A stretch of 64,000 nt of DNA from Nematostella vectensis (GCF_932526225.1 NC_064041.1:7089042-7153041); one strand, 5' to 3'; positions 44,449 through 58,140 are shown, numbered from the stretch's first letter. Notes: generated from the letters alone by a model not told the origin. Program-made: numbers and translations.

Positions 44449-46118
44449 GTAAGAGTTAAGAAGCCGCACTTGGTACGTAGGGTCATAAGCTACACGGAAG
44501 GATCAAGGTTCGGGCTTTATATTAATCAGGTGAGTAATATATATCACGTCTAGTCGAACTAAACGGTCATATAATGATCCTAAAGAGTGATCCCTTGGAT
44601 CTCACTGAAATTTCACGAAAAGACAAAAAACTGGGTAGTCAATGGTTATTGTGGGAATAAGTAAAGGCGAAAACTTAACACAGACATTATACACGACACC
44701 TAAGCATAACGAATTCATAAATGAGCGACTTTTTTCGGGGATTTGGGGAGAAATACATGTTTGTTTTCTTGTGCTGGGTAATAAAAACGCTCCTTTTCCC
44801 ATATCAGTCATTAACGGAGCCAGTAGGGACAAAAAATTGAATAGCTTATTTTCCTTATCTTAAATAAAGATTACATGGTTCCCAAGACAATTGTACAAGA
44901 CAAAAATGTAATGCTGTACATCATTAATAACACTTTGAATCAGATTTTGTAATCATGATCTTTACTGATATGATATTAAAAATCGTTAAAACAGCAGAAG
45001 AATAAACAACGTTTACATGTCAATGTAAGTATAATGATTCTATAGAGTACCATAGTTATCGAAACAAGTGTTCAGTATTTTGGGGATAAGTTTATACCTA
45101 TGAGTCTTTGGCAGATGTGTTCTCGAACAGTATCAGGGGTATTTAATTAATCTAAATATATTGTTTTAGAGAGTGAAATTCAAAATTCGACACATGGGTA
45201 AGAGATCGCTACTGTTTATGTGCGTGTGGAATCACAAGCTTATCTCTCTGTTTCTAAAATTAATTAATACACACATAAAAAACTGCAGTTAATGAGTTTT
45301 TGGTGGAAATTTTGGAAGCAATTGTCTCGCGGATGGCGGAAACAGAACTGACTCTCTTCATCTTTGATTATCTTTTCCAAAAGAAAATAAGAATCAATTA
45401 TTTCTCTTCAGATAACACTTAAAACCCATTAGTTTCATAATGTGGGCTCTTAGCACCAAAAAGATATAACTTTAATTAAAGAGGCAACTGAGAGGAATTG
45501 AGTGTTTGCCACACGAAAAGCTACCATAGCCATAGCTCTCCATCCAAACACATCACTACATACTGCAAAAATAAACATATACTTTGCCACGACCGAACCC
45601 TGATCCCGAAAAGCTTTAATTTATTGATGAAGTTTCTTTCCTTTCTTTCTAGAATAGCCTCTTTTTTTCTGATAAACAAAATATAATTTACACAGTTTCC
45701 TGGGCTAAGTGAATTCCAGAAACCTCGGAAATGCAATTACCAAATCGGATGCATCAGCACACTTGCTGGGCGAGTAAGTCAATGAAGATATCACTGCTCA
45801 AAAGCATACACTTGGGGCTAATTTTTCCCCTGAAATGGCCGTTACTTGAAGTGAAGTACGTGTATTATTTGTGGCCACCAGCATAGAAAAATAACTCTAG
45901 ACTCTAGAAAGGTCGTCGTCATAAAAACTCCAAAGACAAAGCTAGGTGGATAAACCAAGAATACAATACAATAATTTCTTCTCCGTCGACAGGTCAATGA
46001 CGTGGAAAGTGGTTATCCAGTCTCGTTTTAGACATTGAAAGAATATTCTGAAACAGTTAGAAAAACTAGCTTTAAATAAACACAAGTAAGCTTGAATGAG
46101 CTTGAATGTTGTACGCTA
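44449..46118. other. Stretch without a recognised gene
   Basis: AT-rich sequence with no exon signals I trust on either strand and no clear repeats. Confidence 0.5.
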
Positions 46119-46256
46119 CAGGCGCGTTCCCAGGAGTGACCGGGGGGGGGGATGGGGGGTGCACAGTAGGTATCATATGAAAAAAGCATAAGAAATGACC
46201 CATTGGCCGCCAAGGGGAGTTCGCGCACCCTGTGCACCCCCCTGTGTACGCGCCTG
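46119..46256. mobile_element. 138-bp MITE, CAGGCGCGTTCCCAGG ends
   Basis: CAGGCGCGTTCCCAGG and CCCCTGTGTACGCGCCTG are inverted ends around G and C runs. The inside shares GTATCATATG and TGGCCGCCAAG-like tracts with the element at 48925. Confidence 0.8.
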
Positions 46257-46906
46257 TGCCACTGTTTCACAGAGACGGTAACAACATGCTTTTTCAACCT
46301 TGTGTTGATTCATAGCTTGTCTACACCATGCCTACACGCAGTCTCGCAGACCATCTAGTTTTTCTGCAACTTGTCTGTAACCCTTATAGTTACACTTTTT
46401 TTCATAAGATAGAACGTCTAATTTTCATTTGAGGCTTAACCGTTTTTATTTTTGGGACATTTTAAGGCTGAACATGTTCTTAAGGATGTTAATTTTAGTG
46501 TATATAAGAATATAAACCCAATGAATTATTAGGAAGAGAATTACACAATGATAAATAAGAATAATAAGTTGTTACTTATAATCACACCTTGATTCTGAAT
46601 TTTAGAACGCACATCAGGAAAAGAAACAAAATTCTGCTATCTGAGCCTCGGCATGTTCTTAAAACTTGGCAAAATTTCGGGCTGGACGTTCTTATAAAAA
46701 TAGGTTCTTATAAAAAAAAGTGTATACCATTTAGAAAAACTAGGTGGTCTACGTAGGATGTGAAACAGGAAATATAACAGCAGAACTGCAGAAATGCATA
46801 CAACCAAAACTAGAGAAAGAAAACAACAACGATTCCACAAAAAGGTTAAACAAAGAAAAAAACACATGCACATCAGACCAGAAAAAAACATGCACGACAT
46901 AAACCT

Positions 46907-47640
46907 GGGGCCGGTTCCTGAAAGGCCGATTAACTTGACCCTCGATAAGCGCATAATCCCGGGTTAAAATTTGCTAATCGTAGGTTAGCTAACCTACGGA
47001 TAACTCACCGTTCCCGAAAGCCAAGTAAACCCCGATTTACTAACCCTGGATTAAGCGAGTGAAAAACTGGTTTGATGAGTAAAATTCACCCAGAATACTC
47101 ACAGTACATCAACTCAAATATTTATCTTTGGTGATTTTATTTTCGCAGAGAAGCCCCAAAACACCTCTTCATCGCCTGTAATTACCTCCATTCCATTGTC
47201 AAAAATGTCATTTGCAGGATTCGAGTTTGGTGCGTGACACTAGCGAGACAGATTTATTTCAATTATAAATTTCATGTAACTTTCTGTCTGTCCCAGCACA
47301 ATTTTCGAGCCAGCATCGCAACGAAGGTCACATAACAAAGCTAAATGTTAGGACATTTGATCCCTACATTGTTTCTGTGTAACGTCATAATTTGTCGGCA
47401 ACTACATTTTATGAATTAAACAAAACTAAACTAGGGAAGCCTGTGTTACGCCAACTAAACCGTAGGTTTGCGAGTTAACCCACCTTGCGAGCAGGGTTAG
47501 ATTTTACCTCCAGACTAACCTAGAGTTAATGCTAATCAGCGTTTCGGGAACAGAACTAATCCGGGGGTAAAAATTTAATCGTGGGTTAGGGCAAATTTAA
47601 CCCTGGGTTAGCGCTAATCGGCTTTCTAGTAACCGGCCCC
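46907..47640. mobile_element. 734-bp non-autonomous DNA transposon, GGGGCCGGTT ends
   Basis: GGGGCCGGTTCCTGAAAGGC and CTTTCTAGTAACCGGCCCC are imperfect inverted ends. The subterminal zones are rich in TAACCC/GGGTTA motifs, which also pair across the element. There is no coding capacity. Confidence 0.85.
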
Positions 47641-48924
47641 TGGCCCCTAATCACTCTAATGGTCTGTGTCCCTAATTAAGATAACGCTGGACAAGCCTGA
47701 TATCTAATCGGAAAACAAAAACGTGTGTACAATGAAATGCAGGATCAATAAAATCACTCCTGAATGAAATGCACGGTATATAACATCCTGTTTAACCCCT
47801 ATTTTATGACCCGCCTTCGTGATTGCACGCAATTTGCCCTCTCGCGACATCCCCAGCTTGCCTGAACAAACACTCCTTAATTGTTTCCATATGTTAAAAA
47901 AGAAGTCAGTTTTTTCTTGATTTGAACTCGTCCTATCTTACTTCCCTTGAGTTTAAACTGACGAAAATATACCCTACACTAGTACGTAGCAGATCGGCAA
48001 AAACGACTGGCGAGGGAGAAGAAATGACACACATAAGGTGACAACATGGTATAACGGGCCATATTCCAAATGATAAGCACCTCACAGAAAGACCAGTACC
48101 AGCAGTACGTGATCAGAACTAACGATCAATTCTAGTACTAAATAGTCGACACAAAAAAACAAACGCATAGCTGTTTTTTTTATACGCACACTCAGTACAA
48201 ATGGTGAACGGCAAATGGTATTTCAAAGACCAACTACTGCTTATGATGGAAACGCAAACGCACATCGCATGAGTTATCCATATTTCCTTGCATTCAGTAG
48301 AAATATGGTGAGTCCCATGGAATATTCCGATAGCAGAACTGCCTTTGATCGTTACACTGACTCCGTGTTTTGGTTTACAAGTTATGACTTTTTCTTTTGA
48401 AGCCTGCAATTGTCTCAATACTGTGGACGGACGTTACAGATATTACAAGTTGTCCGTTGGTTTTCTTTCTACGTACAACTAGGGCTACAAAACCAGGTTC
48501 TATAACATAATGATGATACTATTTTTATGTTCTAGACTTTTTGTCCTCGTGCGCGGGGTAAACACATGTTTGAGATGATCCGCCGTCAGATAAGGGAAGC
48601 CTTGCTAATAGATATTTTCTGATCTAAAGATAAACGCCCTATTATTGTCTGTTTTTCTAGGGATATATAATAATTACGTGTTAAGAGGCTAACAAAAAAT
48701 TGAACCAGTATCGGTTTAATGTTGACAAGCGGAACTTTTAAAAGTTTGGGCTTGCTGTGTTTTTGGCGAGAAACAAAATATATATTTTTTCCATGCACAT
48801 TTATCTTCTCCGACTGCACATGCATTTTTTCGAATATAACTCAAGGCGATGTATTGTATAAAATGTTTCACATATATACGTTGGATTTGATAAGAGGTCA
48901 ATGTAAAAGATAAGAGAGACTGTC
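47641..48924. other. Stretch without a recognised gene
   Basis: No splice-bounded exon with family motifs, RNA gene or tandem repeat was seen on either strand. Confidence 0.5.
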
Positions 48925-49083
48925 CAGGCGTGTGCACAATATTGGCTGAGGGGGGTTCGCAGTCATAGGTATCATATGGAAATAGCATAGTATTTGAAGA
49001 TTCCTTTATAAGAAATGACTCACTTTTTTGCTGCCAAGAGGAGGTGCGCGCGCACCCTTTGCAAACCCCTCTGTCCGCGCCTG
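48925..49083. mobile_element. 159-bp MITE, CAGGCGTGTGCAC ends
   Basis: CAGGCGTGTGCAC and GTCCGCGCCTG are decayed inverted ends. The inside resembles 46119-46256. Confidence 0.65.
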
Positions 49084-52000
49084 CAATCATCGCACATCCG
49101 CCCTCGTTATGGTTATTACCCTGTTCTCGCTTGAGTAACGCTTGCAAATAGACCCCAACATCAACCTTTTTTTTAATCAAACTGGCGCGCATATGTGTTC
49201 ATTTGAGCGCATGTATTTTATTGGCATCTGTTGATAACTCGCCTGAGCTTCACATTAACCTCAGAATAACCTCAAAGCTTTTTCTCTCTTCGGCACACTG
49301 CTCTCTTCTCACAAGCTCACTGCTATTAGAAGTTGTTTTGTTTCAATTTTACATTATTTGTTTTAGAAAATATTTCCAAAATAATATCAAATATGTAAGA
49401 TTCTGTTCCTAATAGTATTTTGGTGGCTATTCTTATCTTTATCTAAAGGTCTTCTGTCTTAGAAATAGGAGGGCGTTGCTGATATTAAAGATATGGGTTA
49501 TTTTACCCATATCCTCTTCCTTATCATATTATCACGATAGTTTCCAAGGTCATTGCGTTATGAAAAAGACGCTTTGTGACAAAATAAACATACATCAAAA
49601 GTTGATTCAGATGAGAATTCAATAAATAACTCTCGCAACTTCCGAAACAGGAAATGCGCGTACGTCTGTCTCGTGCTGTTCTTATCTGGTTCAAACTTAT
49701 CTTGTCATATCGCTGGAGAGGGTTTTATAGTGCACGTATGTACATGGCTCAATGCTCGTTGGTTAACTTTGCTAAAAATTACATATGTACGGCTCACGTC
49801 GTTTCGTCGAGTCCTGCCAAGCTATCGAAGCTACCAAGCGATATATTCTCAATTGGTCGAGTTGAGCAAGCAGAGTTTAAAGGATCTAAGTATTTTACAT
49901 TCTTACAGTAGGTAAGTAAGTCAAAGTTCTTCTTAGTGCTTAAGAAAAGCAGGCGCCTTTCAAAGGACTGCAGAATATGGCTCCTTGTCAACTTGTCAAG
50001 AACTGCAAGCATTAGTATTTTCCTATCAAAGCAAACCGGACAAAATTTTGAAGGATGGAAATAGAAGTATCAGGTGGAGGAAATGAAGACAGGGTTTTAA
50101 ACATGTGGCTGTGAGGGATGTGGGCTTGGAGAGGGTAGAGGAAGAGGGGAAAGGTGTAAGAGAAGAGTAGAGAAAGAGTTATACAAGTAGGAAAAAGAGA
50201 AAAGAAGTGATAGAAAAACGGCAAAGTGTGAGGAAAGGAAGAGAAACGAGGTTTGGCAAAAAAAGAAATGCATGGAAGAGTACGGGTTTTGATTAGAATT
50301 TATGTTGTCGTTTTTTGTGTAAATATAGAGGTATTTATCCCCGTACCAAATTCACACACATCCTTTAGTTAACTCTTGACTTGGATATTAAGCAGTGGTT
50401 CGAATTTTGGCCCATTTGTCGAGTTCATACAGCACGCGACTAACAGAAAGAGAAACAGAAAGAAGTGAGTCCATTCGAATATTATTTTCAAAAATGAAAC
50501 TTCTCAGCAAATAATCATAAAATTCCGAATTCTCAATTATCGGTTCTAGAGGGGCATGCTTGACTTTGGTTTGACAGTTTATAGAAAGGACAATATTGAA
50601 ATGCGACAATATTTTTAAATGACCGATGAAAATGTTCTTCTCTTTGCACTCAAATATAACAGAATGTATTCAAAATATAAAAAGTCTTTTATTCTTCTCA
50701 ATACTAAAGTTTGGAGACTTTAATGACAAGTTTTGCGTCTCCATTCCTTGGCGCTGTGACTTTTTCCCATGGGATGTATGTATTGCAAATGTTTTTAAGC
50801 TATCATAAACATTTTGCGTCACGCGCTTACAAACAATTAGTGAAATCCCATTACATTAATAACAGAAACAAAAATACACTTAATTCATTTCCAAGTTACG
50901 GAAATGCATCCGTTTAGTACTATATGGAACCTTTTCTAATGAAAAAGAATCAAGTTTCAAGATAAAAATCAATGTCAATTTTGTGTAGTGCCGTAAATAG
51001 AGATAACACTTTCCTCTTGTCTCTATATCAGTGAAATGAACTTTTTCAGATTTCAAAGAATTCACAAGATAAATTTAAAAATCAAATAATAAACACCTAA
51101 AACTTACCACCTTCAGACAAAATCCACCATGGGACATTCCAGGATGAATTGGATTTGAATTAAATTAAATTCCCAAAATATCTTTTTATAAAACACAAAT
51201 CGGGCAATGAAGTAGCGATCCTACTCATAGTATTCAAAGGATGTCACTTTGCTTAAGAGGGTTTCTTCTAACCGCACTCAAAACCTGATGTAATTAAAGT
51301 CATATAAAATCATAAAATTTCTCACAAACCTCTTTACCCGGGCCATTTGTCGTTCCTGCCAAATTAATTTAAAACAGAACATGACCTTCCATCCAGATAC
51401 GGCCTCAAAATTATCATTACCTCATCTCAAAGCGGACCTCCCCGATAAATCCGTCTTGAATGAAACGCGACGAAACAATAACATTTAGATTTGTGAGTCG
51501 ATTTCAATGTGGATTTGTACTCAGAAAAGCTGAATTACAAATAAAAGTGACAAGTAAAAGCAGCCTGTCGTCGCGTTTTCCCATTGTTTGGTTATGACGC
51601 TTTATCTTTTCAACATTTTTCCAACACTTTATTAAATTTCTTTTTGATGAACCGCTCCACCATTGTACGGCGGAGAAACACTAACACTACCCACAAAACA
51701 TACTAAACGTAAAGTGTTTGAAGTCACGTCACAAATCTGAGATCATTTATTTGTTTTAACTACAAAGTTTGTACATCTGAACAACTACGCATGCAAATCT
51801 TGAAAAGCTGGAAATTTCCTTAAAAATCCTCTTTATCCTGTATCAAGTAGCAAAAATACCCAGACATCATCCTTTCTTTGCACACTCTTAAAGTTTACCT
51901 TGTGCTAATTAATATAAGTTTGCTTTGTCAGCCAGTATTCATTCGTATTTATTGTTTATTTGGTCCACAATAACTTTGCAATTCACCCCCGGAAAACCCC

Positions 52001-52190
52001 ATGACTCTAAGCTGTCAAGTTCACATATCACGCGCTTTGACATCTCGGGATCCGGGTAAATGGCACAAGATAGCAAGAGATAAGTGCCGCTGGTCTTTGT
52101 AATTTCGCCACTCCAATCACCGAGAGGTGCATAGATAAGTCAAACGCAAACGCACATTGGGCATAGTATTCTAATTCGGTTTCATTTACT
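49084..52190. other. Stretch without a recognised gene, upstream of the GPCR
   Basis: AT-rich; frames of 60-80 codons only. A small hairpin (GATATGGGT/ACCCATATC) lies near 49490-49513. A possible 5' UTR acceptor, TTTCATTTACTCAG, ends at about 52192. Confidence 0.5.
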
Positions 52191-52282
52191 CAGCAGTAAA
52201 CCTCAAAGAAACTAGAAGAGCTAGAGCCCAACACCCCGGAAGAATCAGTGTTGAAGGACGCGGGAAACGAAGGGAAGCTGAA

Positions 52283-53392
52283 ATGGCCACCGATGAAGCT
52301 ATGATTGTAAACTCCACAATGCCTACGACAACCTCCGCAAGCGTAGTAGAGGCAAAGGAGCCTCTAGCATCTACGGTTATCCGCCTGACACTCTCATGTC
52401 TTGTGTTTCTCCTTAATGTTATCGGCAACACAATGGTCTGCATCGTCGTCAAGAGAAATCGCAAGTTGAGAAGTTTCAGAAACTACTATTACGGTCTTTT
52501 CCTAGTAAACCTTTCCGTCGCTGACCTAACCGTGGCTATCATCTGTATGCCGTTTATTCTGCTGTTCTACGAGACGGCAAAGTACCCGTTCGGGTTTTTT
52601 GGTTCCACCGCCGTATGCAAGTTGATTCCTACGCTTTCCCTGATGTGCCAAGGAGCTTCTGTGTTCAGCCTGACATCGTTGACTCTCCAGAGATTTGTTG
52701 GGATAGTGTATCCAATGAAGGCAAGACTGACCTTAGTTAAGGTCAAGCTAGTGCTTGCGTTAGTGTGGTTACTAGCGTTCTTCAATGCTCTTCCTGTATT
52801 AATCACTCAGGACAGTGTCAAGACGCCGAGTTATAATCAGTACAGCTGCGATGAGGTCTGGTCTAACGAGCACCTCCGACAAGGCTACACACTTTACCTT
52901 TTTATCAGCCAATACCTGCTTCCACTCATAATTATATCAGTTACTTACTCCAAAATGGCATGGGTTTTGTGCAACAGAGACAAGGAATTTGAAGGGAAGA
53001 AATCCCACGAGAAAAACGCCAAAGTTCGCCATATGAAATTTATTCGACTCCTAATCGTTCTTGTGGTTACATTTGCACTTTGTTTCCTTCCAAACCATGT
53101 ACTGTTTTTCTGGTTGGAAAACGGTTCCGGTGGCTCGTTTCCGTATTTTCTGATTCTTATGAAGTACTCACACCTTTGCATTTGGCTCAACTCATTTCTG
53201 AATCCATATCTCTACGGTGCTTTGGATGAGTGTTTTGGTCAAGGATACAAGAAAGTATTACGCTCTTGTGCGAGATTTGAGCGTAAAACTAAAATGACAC
53301 ACTCACGAATCACAAAGCAGCTATCGCGAATGTACTCCCTTAAAACAGTATCAACTGGGGATGATGATGACGACTCAGATGAGAGAACGTGA
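52283..53392 (+). CDS. Rhodopsin-family (class A) GPCR, neuropeptide-receptor-like, single exon
   Basis: 369 residues without introns, with seven hydrophobic segments at about 33-56, 69-92, 108-138, 151-175, 203-227, 253-277 and 290-312. Class A landmarks: N49 (GN in TM1), D81 in NLSVADL, C112 and C189 for the extracellular disulphide, P214 in TM5, CFLP at 267-270 in place of CWLP, and NPYLY at 307-311. The DRY motif at the end of TM3 is QRF (136-138), followed by VGIVYP. An N-glycosylation site lies near residue 10. The tail is basic with an acidic end (DDDDDSDE). It is a plasma-membrane receptor, and the TM3-IVYP pattern suggests a peptide ligand (inference). The start has a good context (GAAATGG). 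Cnidarians have many intronless receptors of this kind. Confidence 0.93.
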   Translation: MATDEAMIVNSTMPTTTSASVVEAKEPLASTVIRLTLSCLVFLLNVIGNTMVCIVVKRNRKLRSFRNYYYGLFLVNLSVADLTVAIICMPFILLFYETAKYPFGFFGSTAVCKLIPTLSLMCQGASVFSLTSLTLQRFVGIVYPMKARLTLVKVKLVLALVWLLAFFNALPVLITQDSVKTPSYNQYSCDEVWSNEHLRQGYTLYLFISQYLLPLIIISVTYSKMAWVLCNRDKEFEGKKSHEKNAKVRHMKFIRLLIVLVVTFALCFLPNHVLFFWLENGSGGSFPYFLILMKYSHLCIWLNSFLNPYLYGALDECFGQGYKKVLRSCARFERKTKMTHSRITKQLSRMYSLKTVSTGDDDDDSDERT

Positions 53393-53750
53393 ATAACTTA
53401 ACAATTAAGATTAATTTTAAATGAGTATCTTTACACCATTTCGTTTTAGTTTTTCATTTTCACAAAATCTTGGAACTATCAGACGTTTAAGAACACAGCT
53501 ATGGAAAGAAAGTTTTGTAATTAACATTAGAATTACAATAGAAAAGGTGTTTCCTGTTAAAAGGAAATGTTATTAGATCGTGGCATGGATTTTAAATCTG
53601 TTACTTAATCCCTGTTATGAGTTTTCCGTCATTTATTGGTCTATAAATTAAAAATACTCCTTTCTTCCATAAAAAAAATCAAGAGCTAGATTTGGTATAA
53701 ATATTCTATAAAATCGCCTTTGTATATGTGTACATAAATGTCTAGCGCTT

Positions 53751-53756
53751 AATAAA
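53751..53756 (+). promoter_or_regulatory. Poly(A) signal AATAAA, GPCR
   Basis: Canonical hexamer 356 bases after the GPCR stop codon. Confidence 0.55.
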
Positions 53757-53799
53757 TGATCAAAGTGAAAAAGTGTTTGTTCTTTCACATTGGTGCTAT

Positions 53800-54250
53800 A
53801 TTCTACGGGAGTTTGCCAAATTAATTGGGTTTCCATTGAGCCTTTGATGGTTGCGACTGGGCATATTGTACCATGATAACCGGTACAGCTCCTTTAACAA
53901 AAGGCTAATTATTGCATTTCTGATATGTTACTCCCAACTACAGGGGCAAAAGGCAAGAATGGACTTATTAAGAGCCATCCTTGGTCAGGTGAATGGACTG
54001 AAATGGGAGGAAATGTCGATCATGTAGAAGTGCAAAAATTGAGTTAGAATCCTGGAGCCAGAAATATTTGATGAGCTTTCATAAGTGCAGATTGTCAGGC
54101 AAAATGATCTTAAATTGAAAACCCTGCGTCAACCAAGTGGACACCGGGTAGAGGTATTAGTCACCAGACGTTCCATTCTCAGGTAGTGAGAGCTAACGAA
54201 CGACTCTTGCCTAAGTAATGCCTCAGAGTAGTCAGGAAATGGAAGAAACA
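53800..54250. other. Stretch without a recognised gene
   Basis: A short frame near 53960 (DLLRAILGQVNGLKWEEM) is soon closed by stops and matches no family I know. Confidence 0.4.
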
Positions 54251-54256
54251 GAGACA

Positions 54257-54458
54257 AACGATCGCTAGCCTTCAATCAACTCACAGATGCATAAACGATC
54301 GCTTGCCTTCAATCAACTCACAGATGCACAAACGATCGCTAGCCTTCCATCAACTCACAGAGGCAGCACAAGCGATCGCTAGCCTTCAATCAACTTACAG
54401 ATGCATAAACGATCGCTAGCCTTCAATCACCTCACAGAGGCACGAACGATCGCTAGCC
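54257..54458. repeat. 37-bp minisatellite, about five units
   Basis: Units hold ACGATCGCTAGCCTTCAATC and AACTCACAGATGCATAA. Confidence 0.92.
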
Positions 54459-57400
54459 TCCACCTCTCCAATGACACGCTGTGTGAACAATTTAGCAGGG
54501 AATAAAGGCGTCTTGAGTATTTACAGTACACGTGCGTCATTATGTCGGATCCGAATACATGGCAAAAAATTAGAAATGTTATAATCTGTTTATAAATATA
54601 AATCCGATCTCAACCGAATGCTAAACATTTTTTCCTAAAGATTGGTCAGTCGATAATACTATCTATATGCAAAGCAACGCTTTATTCTTCATCTGGCAAA
54701 TGCTACATTTCCCGGTTGGGTATTATGATGTTTCGCGAAAGCATGCTTTACTTGGTTATTCTCTTTAAGATATTTTTGCGTGTTATTTTGGAATGACTAT
54801 CGTATTTTGTTGACATTGGAGCGACATAACACGCAACATATTGTCAGTATAGTTTATTTTTCTCTGATCTTGTGTGTTTTGTGCGACCTCTTTCGCAAAC
54901 TCCTGCAAAACTGAACGCCAATGGAATGGGTACATTCCTTGCATTATTCTATAGAATTACGACTCTTGTAGCTTCCGTGGAAGATTTATGATAAAACCCT
55001 AACAATACCAATAAAAGACAATCCGCTTATGAGGATTAAAATATTATTGGAAGTTGTTAATGGAATCAATGCCCAATTGGTTGGTGTGAAACATTTTGTT
55101 TGTATAAATTCTTACATTACGTGTCTTCAATGACGTCAAAGTAGAGCTCTAGAGATATCTGCATCTTACAAGGAGAAACATTCTGATTCTAGATTAGGAT
55201 TTCCATAGAACACTCTGTGCGAGTCAATCTTTCACAGGCTTCAGTTTCAACCCACCCATCAAAACCCTTCACATAAGCTCTTTGCGGGTAACCTTATACT
55301 AAGCCTCTTTTCTCGTGATTTTTGAAGAGGTCTGTGAGTAAAGAGATTTGACATGCAGTAAATATAGCACCCTTCTAGAACTTCTGTGTACGAAGTGTAT
55401 GCAGTATTCAAGGTGCTTCGTGTGTCACTCCTCTTGGATTGCACTGCGCACCCTTTCTGCGCATAGTGGCGCGCGCTGTTTGTTCGAATTTTACGGTATT
55501 AAGTGCGCGCAAGTTGTATAAGAAAACAAAGCGAAAGGCGCGCGTTTTTTACAAAATCGCTTTGACAGAAAAACGAATTCGGTTACCCCCATTTTTTATT
55601 TGCTCAAATAGTTAAATCTATACGGAAAAATAATATACTAAAGGAGGAAAAAGGCTGGCTTGTAGAAGTTTGTTTATTTTCTCTTAAAAGCCGTAAAAAT
55701 ACTTCAAAATGGTGCTTTTTACCGTATAAATAGTGGCAAAAACAGTGTATTTTAGTGCGATCTCTTAAATGTGCATTGTTTTGAACGTCAGCTACTACGG
55801 GTTATTGTTTGGAAGATCGGATTTTGGCAGCTCGACAGACAGAACTTAAAATTTTAAAGACAATAGGCACTCTTTTTTAAAAAAAACTAAGAGTTGTGAT
55901 TTTTCCTCGCGCGATCAGTAAAAACGCGGCATCTCTACGCCTCTCTGTTATGGAAACCGAGGTCGGTATTCCCATTTTTTTATTACTTTTTTTTTAAAGC
56001 CCTTAACTTCATTATTGTTTATGCCAAGTTTTAAAAAATTCTGGATAGTAGAACTATTTCAAGGGAATACCTTAACCACTCCTGGGTGCCTTTGCGCGCG
56101 CATTTTTATATATTTATTTTTTTCGGGATCCGGTATCCATCAAATCGCGCGCTCTGATTGGATCTCTTGAGGGCCGGTACCCTACGATCCGGACCCCGCG
56201 ATACCGGCCGCTCACCTCCAAAGCTCGAAATAGTGAGTTGATTTGTAAAATGGCCATCGTTTACTCCCGAGGTTATAGATCTTAAACACTAAAACGGCAT
56301 TTTATTGTCATTTTATCTAGAATCATTGACTTTACACATGGAGCTCACCTCTACGGTTTGAATAAAGTTAGAGTTGTTTCTTTAGCTTTGCGCTGTTGAT
56401 AATTTTTGGTGCGTGTGTGCGTTTGTATCTCTTGTCTATTTTTTCGGCGCCCGGTGCTTTCTGGCGCTCTCTCATTGGTTAGCGGTCTAACGGCAGTTTC
56501 GACTGCGAAATGGCTTCCATGTCACGACATACCTAGTAAAACGAGACAAGGGATGAAACTCTCGCTAAAGTTTCTGCCGCTAGCGTCTTGAGCAGAGGTG
56601 GACGGAAGTGAGATGAGGGGAAGTGGTTTAAAGAGTGACGTCACCTTTTAAAAACTCAACGGCAATAGAACCGGAAAAAAATCTTTGAAAATGGCTTCGG
56701 CATTCGACATCGTCAGCTGGGAAATAACAGTTTTGACTGTTGATAATTTTATTTCTTCACATTTTCCTCATACGCGGATTCCTCATACAGATTCAGGGCA
56801 TAGGCACAGGAATAGGTTCTATTCTGGAGTTTATTGAATGATCATGAGCGAACAAAATCTTCACGAACATCGACGAAAGTCAGAAGCGAAACCTCGCCTC
56901 GTGCAACCATAAGCCCATAAGGTAAACAAAGTTGGAAAATCTATTGAGGAAAAAAATAAATATGTTATTTCCCAGCTAAGGGTCGTATTAGTATTTCACG
57001 ATACGGAACTCCCAGCTGGTAAATAACATATATAGATTTTTTTTATTTTACAGCAAAAAGCGCGAATCATTTTGCTATGCCATGCCATGGCAATGAAAAT
57101 AGCAACAATTTGAGAACGCATACTTTAACTCTGAGCTGCATCTGGTTTTAGAACGGGGCGTTACATAGATTGTGGAAATAAACTGATAAAGTTAAAAAAA
57201 AAATGTTTTTAAGACGCAAAGGCTAAATACTGTGTAATAGAAATCAAAGCATTTTCCTGAATCAGAGAGCATACGCCTTAGGGAAGGCGAAACTAGCCTG
57301 TTTAGTCTCCTACTCAAAGCTGTTCCAAAATATTGCTCCACTGTATTGGCCAAACTGCGGTAAAGTGCGAAAGCCCTGAGATGTGGAGTGCGGAAGCGGA

Positions 57401-57480
57401 GCAATAAGGCGATTGCAGTTTCACCAGGCTGCCATTAGCAAAGGAAATCAAAACGACTGCTGATAGTGAGGATTTCCTGT
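54459..57480. other. Stretch without a recognised gene; possible decayed transposon ends
   Basis: GCGCGC-rich patches lie at 55460-55560 and 56090-56220. TATGTTATTTCCCAGCT near 56960 and AGCTGGTAAATAACATA near 57018 form an inverted pair; a similar motif returns near 60097, so a repeat family is likely. No exon was recognised. Confidence 0.45.
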
Positions 57481-58140
57481 TCTTTGAATAATTTCTTATG
57501 CGAACTACTTCTTTGAAAAATTACCGCCCTTCTACTATGCTCCTGAAAAGAAGCTCAACTGAATCCCCATTTCCTGTCTTGTGGTTCGCCAACATTTTCT
57601 GTCTTGTGATTGGCTAACATTTCCTTTTTTTAATGGCTCACCAACATTTCCTATGTCTTGTGGTTCGCCAACATTTCCTATGTCTTGTGGCTCGCCAACA
57701 TTTGTGGTTCCGTTAACATTTCCCATCTCTTGCGGTTCGCCAACGTTTCCTATGTCTAGTGTCTTGCGGTTCGCCAACATTTCCTATGTCTTGTGGCTTG
57801 CCAACATTAATATGTCTTTGAATAATTTCTTTTGCGAACTACTGCTTTGAAAAAATTACCGTCCTTCTACTATGCTCCTGAAAAGAAGCTCAGCTGAACC
57901 CCCATTTCCTGTCTTGTGTTTCGCCAACATTTTCGGTCTTGTGTTTGGCTAACATTTCCTTTTTCTAATGGCTCGCCAACGTTTCCTATGTCTTGTGGTT
58001 CGCCAACATTTTTTATGTCTTGTGGTTCGCCAACATTTCCTATGTCTTGCGGTTCGCCCACATTTCCTACGTCTTGCGGTTCGCCAACATTCCCTATGTC
58101 TTTTGGTCCGCCAACATTTCCTATGTCGGGTTTTTAGACC
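57481..58140. repeat. 27-bp minisatellite in two blocks, inside a duplicated segment
   Basis: TTCGCCAACATTTCCTATG, then TCTTGTGG, repeats at 57580-57810 and 57900-58135. The sequence before each block (GAACTACTTCTTTGAAAAA, then CTACTATGCTCCTGAAAAG) is also shared, so block and flank were duplicated together. Confidence 0.9.
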
